Origin: Pseudomonas pseudonitroreducens
GTDB lineage: Bacteria > Pseudomonadota > Gammaproteobacteria > Pseudomonadales > Pseudomonadaceae
Direction of reading: 5' to 3'
DNA: 64,000 bases
Assembly: GCF_021603645.1 (NCBI RefSeq)
Contig: NZ_BQHJ01000002.1
Coordinates: 1-64,000 of the forward strand
Shown here: positions 17,324 to 27,010 of the stretch, one piece after another
Layout: each line of letters begins with the position of its first letter
Numbering within the stretch: the first letter of the stretch is position 1
Notes under the pieces: model-generated
Databases searched by the model: none
Seen by the model: the letters and a program-made list of their open reading frames with translations, nothing else
What the model was told of the DNA's origin: nothing
Program-made: the position numbers and the translations under genes

Positions 17324-18213
17324 GGACGACTTTCCGTGTTCAGGGCCTGCGCGGAAGGATAAAAGGCTCGAGAGAGGCTAGCCAGCCCATCCGGAATGCG
17401 CGGCCCCAGGCCACCGACCAGCAGGGTCGGATCGAGCACCAGCACGCGGCCGTCACGCAGCGCGCTGGTCGCGGCAAGGCCGGGGTTCTGCTGGGTCAGT
17501 GCGGCGCGAGCCTGGTCACCCTCCAGGGCGCGGTCGCTGAGCACCACCACCTGCGGATTCAGCGCGGTAAGGGCTTCGGTCGACAGCGTCTTGTAACCCT
17601 TGTGGGTCGCCAGGTTGCGGCCACCGGCATGCTGGATCAGCCAGTCCCCGGAAGTACCCTGGCCGGCTACCAGCAGGTTGCCGCCGGCGTGCCCGACCAG
17701 CAGCACGACACCGGGCGCGGCCTGCGCGGACTGGGCTTTCTTCAACCACGCGTCCTGCGCGGCGAGGCGTGCATCGAAAGCCGCCGCGGCCTGCCTGGCC
17801 CTGTCCGGCGCACCAAGCAGCTCACCCAGACGCTGAATGGTCTCGTGCACAGTCTTCTCGTCGGCCGTGGCCGACAGCGTCTCGATCCGTACGCCGGCGG
17901 CGCGCAGTTGCTGCAGGACCGGCGGCGGGCCCATTTCCTCGCTGCCCAGCAGGATGTCCGGTTTCAGCGCGAGGATGCCTTCGGCGGCGAGCTGCCGCTG
18001 ATAGCCGATCTTCGGCAGTGCCTGGAGCGAGGCCGGGTGCAGGCTGGTGGTGTCGACGCCCACCAGCCTGGCTTCGCCGCCCAGCGCGACGACCCATTCG
18101 CTCAGCGAACCGCCGGCGCTCACCCAGCGCTGTGGCAACGCGTCGGCCAGCACGCTGGTGGCAGTCAGGCAGAGACCGGCGAACAGCGCCCGTGCAGTCA
18201 TGGACGATTTCAT
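17320..18213 (-). CDS. phuT: periplasmic haem-binding protein PhuT
   Basis: A 297-residue type III substrate-binding protein. The start MKSSMTARALFAGLCLTATS with GAGGAG upstream gives a clean signal peptide ending near VLADA. The ligand domain contains LVGVDTTSLHP, IGYQRQLAAEGILALKPD (cut to IGYQRQLAAEGILALKP) and the C-terminal PRIPDGLASLSRAFYP. In the family a tyrosine binds haem iron; YQRQ near residue 80 is a candidate. It delivers haem from the outer-membrane receptor to PhuUV. It follows phuS by 10 bp. Confidence 0.93.
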   Translation of the reverse strand: MKSSMTARALFAGLCLTATSVLADALPQRWVSAGGSLSEWVVALGGEARLVGVDTTSLHPASLQALPKIGYQRQLAAEGILALKPDILLGSEEMGPPPVLQQLRAAGVRIETLSATADEKTVHETIQRLGELLGAPDRARQAAAAFDARLAAQDAWLKKAQSAQAAPGVVLLVGHAGGNLLVAGQGTSGDWLIQHAGGRNLATHKGYKTLSTEALTALNPQVVVLSDRALEGDQARAALTQQNPGLAATSALRDGRVLVLDPTLLVGGLGPRIPDGLASLSRAFYPSAQALNTESRP

Positions 18214-18223
18214 GAGTCGCTCC

Positions 18224-19279
18224 TCAGCGTGCCGGGAAGGATTCGGCAAGTTCGCGCCAGCCCTGCAACTCCGGAACGCCTGGCTTGCGCGCGCCGAATA
18301 GCTGCAGCACCAGCTCGCCATTGGCGTCGAAGGCTTCCCAGCTGGTCACCACACCATCGCTGCTGGGCTTGCGCACGCGCCACAACTCGACCACGCCCGG
18401 CGTCTTCAGGTGCAGGTTGAATTGCGCGTCGAGGACGTTGAACCAGTCGTCCATCCACTTGAGGTTTTCCACGGTGCCGGTGTGGATCTGGATGCAGTGG
18501 GCATTGCCGACGAAGATCATGATCGGCAACTGCTGTGCCCCGGCCGCCTCCAGCAGGCGCGGCAATTCGGCGGTGGCCAGCGGTTCGGCCCACTCGCGGC
18601 CGGCCAGGCGCAGCGCCTGGGTACGCTGGACCTTGTGCTTCTTCAGCAAGGCAAAGAAATGGTGGGTGTCCTTCAGGGCCGCCCAGCCCTCACGCAAGGC
18701 TGCAACGTCGACGTCGCTGTCGGCCAGCGCAGCGGCCTTGGGCTCGAGCGCCACCAGCTGCAGATCGGCGCGCTGCTCGGCAGCAGTGAAGCTGTGCACC
18801 AGCGCTTCCCAGGCGGCGAGATCGCTCTGCTCGGTAAGGAAGACCTTGTGCACGGCGGTGCCCTGGCGGTCGAACACCTGGATGCTGCGCTGGGTGCCGT
18901 GGGCTGTCTCCTCGCTGATGGCGAAGGCGCTGGCCCAGCCACCAAGGAACAGCCGCAGGTCGATGTCCGGGGACACCACCAGGCCCATCTGGCCATTGGC
19001 GGATACGGTAACGTCGCGGTACGGTCCCTTGCGCTCGTGCACACAGTGCTCGTTGCGGGTCAGCGCCATGATCTGGCCCAGCGCTCCCAGCGCCGGCAGC
19101 AGCGCGGCCCAGTCGGTGCGGAGGCGCACGGCGTCAACCCCCAGGCGGCTGGCCGTCAGCTCGGCCTCGCTCACCTCCAGATGTTGCGCCGCATCACGGG
19201 CGCGCAGGCGCGGTTTCTCGGCGCGCAGGGCTTGCCAGGCGCGATACAGCTCGGAGGCCGGCGCAGTCAGGGTCGTCAT
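18224..19279 (-). CDS. phuS: cytoplasmic haem-trafficking protein PhuS
   Basis: A 351-residue HemS/PhuS family protein with two homologous halves. The start MTTLTAPASELYRAWQALR at 19279 is preferred over an ATG 16 codons upstream because family members begin here and GAGGA lies ahead. His206-His207 in KDTHHFFALL lie where the haem-binding histidines of P. aeruginosa PhuS are found (around 209). PhuS passes haem to the haem oxygenase HemO; in P. aeruginosa it also binds DNA at the prrF1 promoter. It is the first gene of the operon, behind a Fur box. Confidence 0.94.
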   Translation of the reverse strand: MTTLTAPASELYRAWQALRAEKPRLRARDAAQHLEVSEAELTASRLGVDAVRLRTDWAALLPALGALGQIMALTRNEHCVHERKGPYRDVTVSANGQMGLVVSPDIDLRLFLGGWASAFAISEETAHGTQRSIQVFDRQGTAVHKVFLTEQSDLAAWEALVHSFTAAEQRADLQLVALEPKAAALADSDVDVAALREGWAALKDTHHFFALLKKHKVQRTQALRLAGREWAEPLATAELPRLLEAAGAQQLPIMIFVGNAHCIQIHTGTVENLKWMDDWFNVLDAQFNLHLKTPGVVELWRVRKPSSDGVVTSWEAFDANGELVLQLFGARKPGVPELQGWRELAESFPAR

Positions 19280-19364
19280 TGCAGAAATCCTCATTCGTGG
19301 GGGCGCTTGCCACAAGTCAGGCAGCATGGACGAACCTTGCCACAGGAAATTCAGGAAATCTATT

Positions 19365-19379
19365 TGATAATTATTTGCA
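19365..19379 (-). promoter_or_regulatory. Fur box upstream of phuSTUVW
   Basis: On the minus strand TGCAAATAATTATCA matches the 7-1-7 Fur consensus TGATAAT-N-ATTATCA at 12 of 14 positions. It lies 86 bp upstream of the phuS ATG in a markedly A/T-rich stretch (19355-19390) that probably contains the promoter. It implies iron repression of haem uptake. Confidence 0.8.
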
Positions 19380-19521
19380 TTAATTTACAGAGGCGCTTAA
19401 GGTCGGCGCCGATTTCGCCGGGGCACCCGGCGAGCACCGGCTTCAGCACACGGAAGTGCACCCTCTTCCGGTCCTGCCATCCACGCGCGGATAATGGCCG
19501 CCCTGATGGAGACCGTGTCGA

Positions 19522-19860
19522 ATGATCCTGCTCTGCGCGCCGCATGACCTGGCCGAAGGCCAGAGCCGGGGCTTCAAGACCCAAGGCCTGAACCTCTTCG
19601 CCGTGCGCCGCGAAGGCCGCGTGTACGCCTACCGCAACCGCTGCCCACACCGGGAAATTCCCTTGGGCTACGACGCCGAGAATTTTCTCGATACCAGCGG
19701 CCGCCTGCTGCAATGCGGCCATCATGGCGCGCTGTTCCTGATCGAGACCGGCGAGTGCATCCAGGGCCCGTGCCTGGGCGATGTGCTGGAGGCGTTGCCA
19801 TGCCATGAAGACGAGCGCGGCATCTGGCTGGAAGAGCGGGTCGACGAGGCTCAGGGGTAG
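19522..19860 (+). CDS. small Rieske [2Fe-2S] protein
   Basis: A 112-residue soluble Rieske domain. The cluster ligands are CPH (in RNRCPHREIPLGYD, about residue 42) and CGHHG (in LLQCGHHGALFLIETGEC), that is C-x-H and C-x2-H. No signal peptide is seen. Stand-alone Rieske proteins act as ferredoxin-like electron carriers for oxygenases, but no oxygenase subunit is adjacent. GGAG precedes the ATG. It occupies the position, divergent from phuS, where P. aeruginosa has phuR. Its partner is unknown. Confidence 0.85.
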   Translation: MILLCAPHDLAEGQSRGFKTQGLNLFAVRREGRVYAYRNRCPHREIPLGYDAENFLDTSGRLLQCGHHGALFLIETGECIQGPCLGDVLEALPCHEDERGIWLEERVDEAQG

Positions 19861-19877
19861 AAGCGGTACTGCGCAGG

Positions 19878-19997
19878 TTCGCGAGCAAGCTCGCTCCTAC
19901 AGGATCAAGAACTCCTCACCCCGGCCCTCGCCCGCAAGCGATAGAGGGGACCGCCCTGCACCGTGCCGCTCCTTGTATGAGCGAGCTTGCTCGCGAA
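19878..19997. repeat. REP doublet (REPIN), 72-nt spacer
   Basis: Two 24-nt arms, TTCGCGAGCAAGCTCGCTCC plus TACA (19878-19901) and its near-perfect reverse complement (19974-19997, one mismatch), flank 72 nt. Each arm itself contains the palindrome GCGAGCAAGCTCGC. This is the common Pseudomonas REP sequence in the inverted pairing that forms a mobile hairpin unit. It lies between the convergent Rieske and sfsA genes. Confidence 0.88.
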
Positions 19998-20027
19998 CAG
20001 CCCAACACCAGAGCAGCAGCCGAGCAA

Positions 20028-20735
20028 CTAGAGCAACACCTGCAGCGGCCGGTCCAGAACAATCTCCCGGGTATCGATCCGCGCCCCATACGCCAGCACC
20101 TCCACTCCCGCATTGCGCGCTTCTACCAGCGCCGCCGCATAGGCCGGATCGATCTCCTTCGCCGGGCGCACCGCTTCGATCTCCGACAGGTTCACCGCGT
20201 ACAGCAACACCGCGCGCATCCCCTGGCGCGCCAGCGCCGCCAGCTCGCGCAGGTGCTTGGCGCCACGCAGGGTGACGGCATCGGGGAAGGCCGCGACCGG
20301 GGTGTCGGCGAAGCCCAGGGTCACGCTCTTTACCTCCACGAACACAGGTTTGCCGGCAACCATCAGGCGGAAGTCCGCGCGGCTGTTCTCCTGCCCGTAG
20401 GCAACCTCGCGGCGCAGTTCATCGAAGTCGGCCAACTCGGTGACCTTGCCGGCCAGCAAAGCCTCCTCCACCAGCCGATTGGCCCGCCCTGTGTTCACGC
20501 AGGCCAGCCGGCCCTGCGGAGTCTCCACCAGCTCCCAGGTGCCCGGCAGCTTGCGCTTGGGGTCATCGGAGCGGCTGAACCAGACACGGCAACCTTCGCT
20601 CATGCAGTTGAGCATCGACCCGGTGTTCGGGCAGTGGATGGTGAGCAGCTCGCCGCTGGCGGTCTCGATATCCGCCAGGAAGCGCTTGTAGCGCTTGATC
20701 AGGCGCGCCTCTTCCAGCGCTGGCTCGAAGCGCAT
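20028..20735 (-). CDS. sfsA: SfsA family DNA-binding/nuclease-like protein
   Basis: A 235-residue SfsA (sugar fermentation stimulation) protein. The N-terminal OB-like part includes RRYKRF-type basic residues (here [12 protein letters not shown]) and [15 protein letters not shown]; the C-terminal part has the restriction-endonuclease-like core [13 protein letters not shown] with acidic residues upstream (NSRADFRL). E. coli SfsA binds DNA and was linked to maltose metabolism; the true role is unclear. Its ATG overlaps the stop codon of the aminotransferase gene by one base. Confidence 0.92.
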   Translation of the reverse strand: MRFEPALEEARLIKRYKRFLADIETASGELLTIHCPNTGSMLNCMSEGCRVWFSRSDDPKRKLPGTWELVETPQGRLACVNTGRANRLVEEALLAGKVTELADFDELRREVAYGQENSRADFRLMVAGKPVFVEVKSVTLGFADTPVAAFPDAVTLRGAKHLRELAALARQGMRAVLLYAVNLSEIEAVRPAKEIDPAYAAALVEARNAGVEVLAYGARIDTREIVLDRPLQVLL

Positions 20736-21907
20736 CAGGGACGCCAGGTCTTCAGGCCGCGGGCAATACGCTCCACCGCCTGTTGCAGACGCTCGACACT
20801 CTGCGTGTAGGCGAAACGCACATGGTGCGACGCCTGGTATCGGCCGAAGTCGACGCCAGGGGTGAAGGCCACGTGTTCGGTCTCGATGAAGTGCTGGCAG
20901 AAGGCGAAGGCATCGCCACCGAAAGCGCTGATATCGGCATACAGATAGAAGGCGCCCTCCGGCTCCACGGCAATGCCGAAACCCAGTTCGCGCAGGGCAG
21001 GCAGCAGGTAGTCGCGGCGCCGGCGGAACTCCTCGCGACGCTCCTCGAGGATCGCCAGGGTCGCCGGCTCGAAGCAGGCCAGCGCGGCATGCTGGGCCAT
21101 GCTCGGCGCGCTGATGTAGAGGTTCTGCGCCAGTTTCTCCAACTCTCCTACCGCGTCTTGCGGCGCCACCAGCCAGCCGAGGCGCCAGCCGGTCATGCCG
21201 AAATATTTGGAGAAACTGTTGAGGACGAAGGCGTCGTCATCCACTTCCAGCACGCTGGACGCGTCGATGCCGTAGGTCAGGCCATGGTAGATCTCGTCCA
21301 CCACCAGGTGGCCGCCACGCGCCTTGAGCGTGGAAGACAGTGCAGCGAGTTCATCCTTGTGCAACAGGGTGCCCGTAGGATTCGCCGGCGATGCGGCCAG
21401 AGCGCCTACACTGTCCTGATCCCAGTGCCGTTCGACGAGCTCCGGGGTGAGCTGATAGCGGCTCTCCGGTCCCACCGGCACCAGTTGTGCGGCGCCTTCC
21501 ACCAGGCGCAGGAAGTGGCGATTGCACGGGTAACCCGGATCGGCCAGCAACCAGTGCTTGCCCGGATCCACCAGCAGGCTGCTGGCGAGCAACAAGGCGC
21601 CGGAGCCACCGGGCGTGACCAGAATGCGCTGCGGGTCGATCGACAGGCCGTAGCGCTGGGCGTAGAAGCCGGCGATGGCTTCGCGCAGAGCCGGCAGGCC
21701 ACGTGCGGCGGTATAGCGCGTGTGACCATTTGCCAGGGCCTTCTGCCCGGCCTCGACGATGGGCGCGGCGGTGGTGAAATCCGGCTCGCCGATCTCCAGG
21801 TGGATAACGTCGTGGCCCGCGGCCTGCAGCTCATTGGCCCGCGCCAGCAGCGCCATGACGTGGAAAGGTTCGATGGCGCGGCTGCGCGCACTGAAGGTGG
21901 TGGCCAT
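20735..21907 (-). CDS. PLP-dependent aminotransferase (class I/II)
   Basis: A 390-residue fold-type I aminotransferase. Features are [46 protein letters not shown] and the PLP-binding lysine in [19 protein letters not shown]. The arginine for substrate carboxylate binding is near the C-terminus (HHVRFAYTQ). The family transaminates aspartate or aromatic/other amino acids with 2-oxoglutarate; I cannot fix the substrate from sequence. It is coupled to sfsA (TGATG). Confidence 0.88.
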   Translation of the reverse strand: MATTFSARSRAIEPFHVMALLARANELQAAGHDVIHLEIGEPDFTTAAPIVEAGQKALANGHTRYTAARGLPALREAIAGFYAQRYGLSIDPQRILVTPGGSGALLLASSLLVDPGKHWLLADPGYPCNRHFLRLVEGAAQLVPVGPESRYQLTPELVERHWDQDSVGALAASPANPTGTLLHKDELAALSSTLKARGGHLVVDEIYHGLTYGIDASSVLEVDDDAFVLNSFSKYFGMTGWRLGWLVAPQDAVGELEKLAQNLYISAPSMAQHAALACFEPATLAILEERREEFRRRRDYLLPALRELGFGIAVEPEGAFYLYADISAFGGDAFAFCQHFIETEHVAFTPGVDFGRYQASHHVRFAYTQSVERLQQAVERIARGLKTWRP

Positions 21908-22241
21908 GGAATATTCCGAACTTTGCGACAGAGCCGGGATTCTAACAGGCCACTGATGAATACTGGGGCAGCAGCGCCGCTAAAGCGCTGCCCTCGGAAA
22001 ATGCAGGCTTCGTCTGGAAATTACCTGCGATCCTGCCCAGGTTTGCAGAAAAGCCCGCTTGACGTGACCAGCGGGTCGGCAACCTGGCGATCAGACCATG
22101 TGCGGGCACTGTCAGGCTCGACAACCGGGAGTAGCGTCCCCGTTATCGTTCTGGTAAGTTCGCCCGCTGCGAGCGCGGGGCCGGCGGTGCCGGAGAGGGA
22201 CCATCCGCGAGAGGATTAGCGAGAGTGAGAGGCGGTCATCC
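21908..22241. other. intergenic region between aminotransferase and dksA
   Basis: A 334-bp divergent region that must hold promoters for both flanking genes. I see a small inverted repeat (GGCAGCAGCGC / GCGCTGCC near 21965-21993) and, near dksA, a purine-rich stretch with GAGAGG upstream of the ATG. No protein gene or convincing -35/-10 pair could be assigned. Confidence 0.4.
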
Positions 22242-22685
22242 ATGCCCACCAAAGCAAAACAACAGAGCAGCCAACTGATTCGTGGCTTCGAGCCCTACCA
22301 GGAAACCAAGGGCGAGGAGTACATGAGTGATCGCATGCGCGCGCACTTCACCTCCATCCTCAACAAATGGAAAGTTGAGCTGATGGAAGAAGTGGACCGC
22401 ACCGTGCACCACATGCAGGACGAAGCGGCAAACTTCCCGGACCCGGCCGACCGTGCCAGCCAGGAAGAAGAGTTCAGCCTCGAACTGCGCGCCCGCGACC
22501 GTGAGCGCAAGCTGATCAAGAAGATCGACGAGACCCTGCAACTGATCGAAGACAACGATTACGGCTGGTGCGATTCCTGCGGCGTCGAGATCGGCATCCG
22601 CCGTCTGGAAGCCCGCCCCACCGCCACCCTGTGCATCGATTGCAAGACCCTGGCGGAAATCAAGGAAAAGCAACTGGGCTCCTGA
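22242..22685 (+). CDS. dksA: RNA polymerase-binding transcription factor DksA
   Basis: A 147-residue DksA. A coiled-coil (about residues 33-105) carries the acidic tip DEAANFPDPADRASQEEE (cut to its core), whose Asp residues reach the polymerase active site. A zinc finger follows with CDSC and CIDC (four cysteines, the classical DksA1 form). With ppGpp it inhibits rRNA promoters such as those at 257-572 and activates amino-acid genes. A strong terminator follows. Confidence 0.97.
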   Translation: MPTKAKQQSSQLIRGFEPYQETKGEEYMSDRMRAHFTSILNKWKVELMEEVDRTVHHMQDEAANFPDPADRASQEEEFSLELRARDRERKLIKKIDETLQLIEDNDYGWCDSCGVEIGIRRLEARPTATLCIDCKTLAEIKEKQLGS

Positions 22686-22701
22686 GCCTGGTTGATCCCG
22701 A

Positions 22702-22732
22702 ACGGGGCGCTGCGGCGCCCCGTTTCGTTTCC
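22702..22732 (+). terminator. intrinsic terminator after dksA
   Basis: Stem AACGGGGCGC / GCGCCCCGTT with a TGCG loop, followed by TCGTTTC. The T-tract is interrupted, but the stem is strong. Confidence 0.8.
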
Positions 22733-22780
22733 GCCGTTTATTAGAGAGCCGCTGTTCCGCCTGCACTTTCAAGAGCCGCC

Positions 22781-23668
22781 ATGCCTGCCACCCCGTACAT
22801 CGGACGCTTCGCCCCCACCCCCAGTGGCTACCTGCACTTCGGTTCGCTGGTCGCCGCCGTCGCCTCCTACCTGGATGCACGTTCGGTGGGGGGAAAGTGG
22901 CTGGTGCGCATGGAGGACCTCGACCCGCCGCGCGAAATGCCCGGCGCCCAGGCAGCCATCCTGGAAACCCTTGAACGCTATGGCTTCGAATGGGACGGCC
23001 GGGTAGAGCGCCAGAGCGAGCGGGGCGACGCCTATGCCGCTCAGGTCGAACAATGGTTGCGCAGCGGCCTGGCCTACGCCTGCACCTGCTCGCGCAAGCA
23101 ACTCGAAGGCACGCACGGCATCTACCCCGGCACCTGTCGCGACGCCCAGCATGACTGGCACGACGACGTCGCCATCCGCATCCGCGTGCCGGAACTGGAC
23201 TATCGCTTCATCGATCGCCTGCAGGGCGAGTTCCACCAGCACCTGGGACGCGAGGTGGGCGATTTCATCATCCGCCGCCGCGACGGGCTGTTCGCCTATC
23301 AGCTGGCAGTGGTACTGGACGATGCCTGGCAAGGTGTTACCGACATCGTTCGCGGCGCCGACCTGCTGGACAACACGCCGCGCCAACTCTACCTGCAGGA
23401 GTTGCTGGGCATTGCCGCCCCGCGCTACCTGCACGTGCCGCTGATCATCCAGCCGGATGGCCACAAGCTCGGCAAGTCCTACCGCTCGCCGCCGCTCGCC
23501 GCCGACCAGGCCGCCCCCCTGCTGGTGCGCGCGCTGAAAGCGCTGGGGCAGAAGCCGCCCGCCGAGCTGCTGCATGCTTCGCCGGGCGAAGTGCTCGCCT
23601 GGGGTATCAGCCATTGGGACACCAGCGCCATCCCCCACAGCCTGACGCTGGAAGACGCCCAGCTCTAG
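22781..23668 (+). CDS. gluQ: glutamyl-Q tRNA(Asp) synthetase
   Basis: A 295-residue truncated glutamyl-tRNA synthetase paralogue that lacks the anticodon-binding domain. It attaches glutamate to queuosine in the anticodon of tRNA-Asp. The class I signature is GRFAPTPSGYLHFGSL, the zinc site is CTC...YPGTC, and a modified KMSKS-like loop is HKLGKSYRS. It is the common neighbour of dksA in gammaproteobacteria, with 95 bp between them. Confidence 0.95.
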   Translation: MPATPYIGRFAPTPSGYLHFGSLVAAVASYLDARSVGGKWLVRMEDLDPPREMPGAQAAILETLERYGFEWDGRVERQSERGDAYAAQVEQWLRSGLAYACTCSRKQLEGTHGIYPGTCRDAQHDWHDDVAIRIRVPELDYRFIDRLQGEFHQHLGREVGDFIIRRRDGLFAYQLAVVLDDAWQGVTDIVRGADLLDNTPRQLYLQELLGIAAPRYLHVPLIIQPDGHKLGKSYRSPPLAADQAAPLLVRALKALGQKPPAELLHASPGEVLAWGISHWDTSAIPHSLTLEDAQL

Positions 23669-23704
23669 ACTGGTCGTACAGGGCACCTGCAGGAACTGCC
23701 TGTC

Positions 23705-23775
23705 TGTAGGAGCGAGCTTGCTCGCGAACAAGCCCCGCAGCGGGATTCGGATTCGCGAGCAAGCTCGCTCCTGCA
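23705..23775. repeat. REP doublet (REPIN), 23-nt spacer
   Basis: Arms TGTAGGAGCGAGCTTGCTCG plus CGAA (23705-23728) and the reverse complement with one mismatch (23752-23775), spaced by 23 nt. The arm sequence is the same as in the REPIN at 19878-19997, but in the opposite arm order. It lies 36 bp after gluQ. Confidence 0.9.
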
Positions 23776-23872
23776 TGGCTTGCGGCCGCTCGGTGCCAGA
23801 CAAGGCCGGCGGCCGGCTTGCCGGCAACTGTGCGCACAGGTAGCCTGCCCGCCGAACCAAGAGAGAGACGAC

Positions 23873-24049
23873 ATGTACATCTACCGACTGGTGTTGCTCC
23901 TGGTCGTGGGCATCTACCTGTTCTCACCGGCCATCATGGACTGGTGGATCGATCCCCACGGCGCCTGGTACCGCCCGTATCTGCTGTGGCTGATCCTGAT
24001 CGTCGTCACCTTCATCCTGCAGAGCCAGCGCGATGCTGACGAGCTTTAG
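23873..24049 (+). CDS. cbrX: small membrane protein upstream of and overlapping cbrA
   Basis: A 58-residue protein starting MYIYRLVLLLVVGIYLFSPA after GAGAGAGACG. It has two hydrophobic helices, the second being YLLWLILIVVTFILQ. It overlaps the cbrA start by 17 bp in another frame, so cbrA translation is likely to be coupled to it. As far as I recall the name cbrX has been used for this gene in P. putida. Longer in-frame starts (23780) run into the REPIN and are unlikely. Confidence 0.75.
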   Translation: MYIYRLVLLLVVGIYLFSPAIMDWWIDPHGAWYRPYLLWLILIVVTFILQSQRDADEL

Positions 24050-26984
24050 CCTCACCCAGCTGATCCTGATCAGCGCCGCCTACCTGATGGTCCTTTTCGG
24101 TGTCGCCTGGATCACCGAGCGCGGCTTCATTCCGCGCCGGCTGGTGCGCCACCCGCTGATCTACACCCTGTCGCTGGGCGTGTACGCCAGCGCCTGGGCC
24201 TTCTATGGCACGGTCGGGCTGGCTTACCAGTACGGCTACGGCTTCCTGGCGATCTACCTGGGCGTCTCCGGCGCCTTCCTGCTCGCCCCGGTGCTGCTCT
24301 ATCCGATCCTGCGCATCACGCGGGCCTACCAGTTGTCGTCGCTGGCCGACCTGTTCGCCTTCCGCTTCCGCAGCACCTGGGCCGGCGCGCTGACCACACT
24401 GTTCATGCTGATCGGCGTACTGCCGATGCTGGCACTGCAGATCCAGGCAGTGACCGACTCGATCAGCATCCTCACCCGCGAATCCGAGCCCAACCGCGCG
24501 GCGCTGGCGTTCTGCGCACTGATCACACTGTTTGCCATCCTCTTCGGCGCACGCCACATCGCCACCCGCGAGCGTCACGAAGGGCTGGTGATGGCGATCG
24601 CCTTCGAGTCACTGGTGAAGCTGGTAGCGTTATGCTCCATCGGCCTGTTCGCCCTCTACGGGGTATTCGGTGGCCCGGACGGCCTGGAGGTCTGGCTGCT
24701 GCAGAACCAGGAAGCCCTGAGCACCCTGCACACGCCGCTCGCCGAAGGGCCATGGCGCACGCTGCTGCTGGTGTTCTTCGCCGCGGCCATCGTCATGCCG
24801 CACATGTTCCACATGACCTTCACCGAGAACCTCAACCCGCGCTCGCTGCTCAGCGCCAGCTGGGGCCTGCCGCTGTTCCTGCTGCCGATGAGCCTGGCGG
24901 TGCCGCCAATCCTGTGGGCCGGCCTGCACCTGGGAGCATCGACCAATCCGGAATACTTCACCCTCGGCCTGGGCATCTCGGTGGACAGCCCGGCCCTGGC
25001 GCTGACCGCCTTCGTCGGCGGCATTTCCGCCGCCAGCGGCCTGATCATCGTGATGACCCTGGCACTCTCGGGCATGGTCCTCAACCACCTGGTGCTACCG
25101 CTCTACCAGCCACCTGCAGAAGGCAACATCTACCGCTGGCTGAAGTGGACCCGCCGTGCACTGATCGCCGCGATCATCATGGCCGGCTATGCCTTCTACC
25201 TGCTGCTGGGCGCCGAGCAGGACCTGTCGAACCTGGGCATCGTCTCCTTCGTCGCCACCCTGCAGTTCCTCCCCGGCGCGCTGGCCGTGCTCTATTGGCC
25301 GACCGCCAACCGCCGCGGCTTCATCGCCGGCCTGGTGGCGGGCATGCTGGTGTGGGGCGCGACCATGCTCATCCCGCTGGTCGCGAACATGCAGAGCATC
25401 TACCTGCCGCTGTTCAATTCGCTCTATGTACTCGACGACACCACCTGGCACCTGGCGGCACTCGCCTCACTGGCGGCCAACGTGCTGGTGTTCACCCTGG
25501 TCTCGCTGTTCACCGAAGCCAGCGATGAGGAGAAGGGCGCCGCCGAAGCCTGCGCCGTGGATAACGTGCGCCGCCCGCAACGCCGCGAGCTGATCGCCGT
25601 TTCCCCTCAGGAATTCGCCAGCCAGCTTGCCAAGCCACTGGGCGCGAAGACCGCCCAGCGCGAAGTGGAACAGGCCCTGCGCGACCTGCACCTGCCCTTC
25701 GACGAACGCCGCCCCTACGCCCTGCGCCGCCTGCGCGACCGCATCGAAGCGAACCTCTCCGGCCTGATGGGCCCGAGCGTGGCGCAGGACATGGTGGAAA
25801 CCTTCCTGCCCTACAAGGCCAACAGCGAAAGCTACGTCACCGAAGACATCCACTTCATCGAGAGCCGCCTGGAGGATTACCACTCCCGGCTCACCGGCCT
25901 GGCCGCCGAGCTCGACACCTTGCGCCGCTACCACCGCCAAACCCTGCAGGACCTGCCGATGGGCGTGTGCTCGCTGGCCAAGGACCAGGAAATCCTCATG
26001 TGGAACCGCGCCATCGAGGAACTCACCGGAGTCAGTGCACAACGCGTGGTCGGCTCGCGCCTGGCCGCCCTTCCCGATCCCTGGCGCGGCCTGCTGGAAG
26101 GCTTCATCGACGCGCCCGACGAGCACCTGCACAAGCAGCGCCTGTCCATCGAGGGCCAGACCCGCTGGCTGAACCTGCACAAGGCGGCGATCGAGGAACC
26201 CCTCGCCCCCGGTAACAGCGGCCTGGTATTACTGGTCGAAGACCTCACCGAAACCCAGTCGCTGGAAGACAAACTGATCCACTCCGAGCGCCTGGCCTCC
26301 ATTGGCCGCCTCGCCGCCGGCGTCGCCCACGAAATCGGCAACCCCATCACCGGCATCGCCTGCCTGGCGCAGAACCTGCGGGAAGAACGCGAAGGCGATG
26401 GTGAGCTGACTGAAATCAGCGGGCAGATTCTCGAGCAGACCAAGCGCGTTTCGCGCATCGTGCAGTCGCTGATGAGTTTCGCCCACGCCGGCGGCAAGCA
26501 GGTCGCGGCCGAACCGGTATGCCTGGCGGACGTCGCCCATGAAGCCATCGCCCTGCTGTCGCTGAACAAGCGCAGCGTCGACGTGCAGTTCTTCAACCTG
26601 TGCGATCCGGAGCACTGGGTCGAGGGCGATTCCCAGCGCCTGGCTCAGGTACTGATCAACCTGCTGTCCAACGCCCGCGACGCCTCCCCGCCCAACGGCG
26701 CGATCCGCGTGCGCACCGAAGCCTCGGAGCAGACCATCGACCTGATCGTCGAGGACGAAGGCAGTGGCATACCCAAATCGATCATCGACCGCCTGTTCGA
26801 GCCGTTCTTCACCACCAAGGACCCGGGCAAGGGAACCGGCCTGGGCCTCGCGCTGGTCTATTCGATCGTGGAAGAGCATTATGGGCAAATCACCATAGAC
26901 AGCCCGGCAGACCCGGAACGCGAATGCGGTACCCGCATCAGCGTCACCTTGCCGCGGCATCCTGGCCCGACGGCCGAGCAGTAA
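24033..26984 (+). CDS. cbrA: sensor kinase/transporter CbrA
   Basis: A 983-residue hybrid of a sodium/solute symporter (SLC5-like, about residues 1-490, some 13 helices) and a histidine kinase. A linker precedes a PAS domain (about 640-745). The HisKA box is [17 protein letters not shown] with His766; the ATPase domain has [19 protein letters not shown] and [10 protein letters not shown]. CbrA takes up histidine and with CbrB governs carbon/nitrogen balance and catabolite repression through CrcZ. It is followed by cbrB after 26 bp. Confidence 0.96.
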   Translation: MLTSFSLTQLILISAAYLMVLFGVAWITERGFIPRRLVRHPLIYTLSLGVYASAWAFYGTVGLAYQYGYGFLAIYLGVSGAFLLAPVLLYPILRITRAYQLSSLADLFAFRFRSTWAGALTTLFMLIGVLPMLALQIQAVTDSISILTRESEPNRAALAFCALITLFAILFGARHIATRERHEGLVMAIAFESLVKLVALCSIGLFALYGVFGGPDGLEVWLLQNQEALSTLHTPLAEGPWRTLLLVFFAAAIVMPHMFHMTFTENLNPRSLLSASWGLPLFLLPMSLAVPPILWAGLHLGASTNPEYFTLGLGISVDSPALALTAFVGGISAASGLIIVMTLALSGMVLNHLVLPLYQPPAEGNIYRWLKWTRRALIAAIIMAGYAFYLLLGAEQDLSNLGIVSFVATLQFLPGALAVLYWPTANRRGFIAGLVAGMLVWGATMLIPLVANMQSIYLPLFNSLYVLDDTTWHLAALASLAANVLVFTLVSLFTEASDEEKGAAEACAVDNVRRPQRRELIAVSPQEFASQLAKPLGAKTAQREVEQALRDLHLPFDERRPYALRRLRDRIEANLSGLMGPSVAQDMVETFLPYKANSESYVTEDIHFIESRLEDYHSRLTGLAAELDTLRRYHRQTLQDLPMGVCSLAKDQEILMWNRAIEELTGVSAQRVVGSRLAALPDPWRGLLEGFIDAPDEHLHKQRLSIEGQTRWLNLHKAAIEEPLAPGNSGLVLLVEDLTETQSLEDKLIHSERLASIGRLAAGVAHEIGNPITGIACLAQNLREEREGDGELTEISGQILEQTKRVSRIVQSLMSFAHAGGKQVAAEPVCLADVAHEAIALLSLNKRSVDVQFFNLCDPEHWVEGDSQRLAQVLINLLSNARDASPPNGAIRVRTEASEQTIDLIVEDEGSGIPKSIIDRLFEPFFTTKDPGKGTGLGLALVYSIVEEHYGQITIDSPADPERECGTRISVTLPRHPGPTAEQ

Positions 26985-27010
26985 ACGAGCACGTCGAGAG
27001 AGCTGAATAC

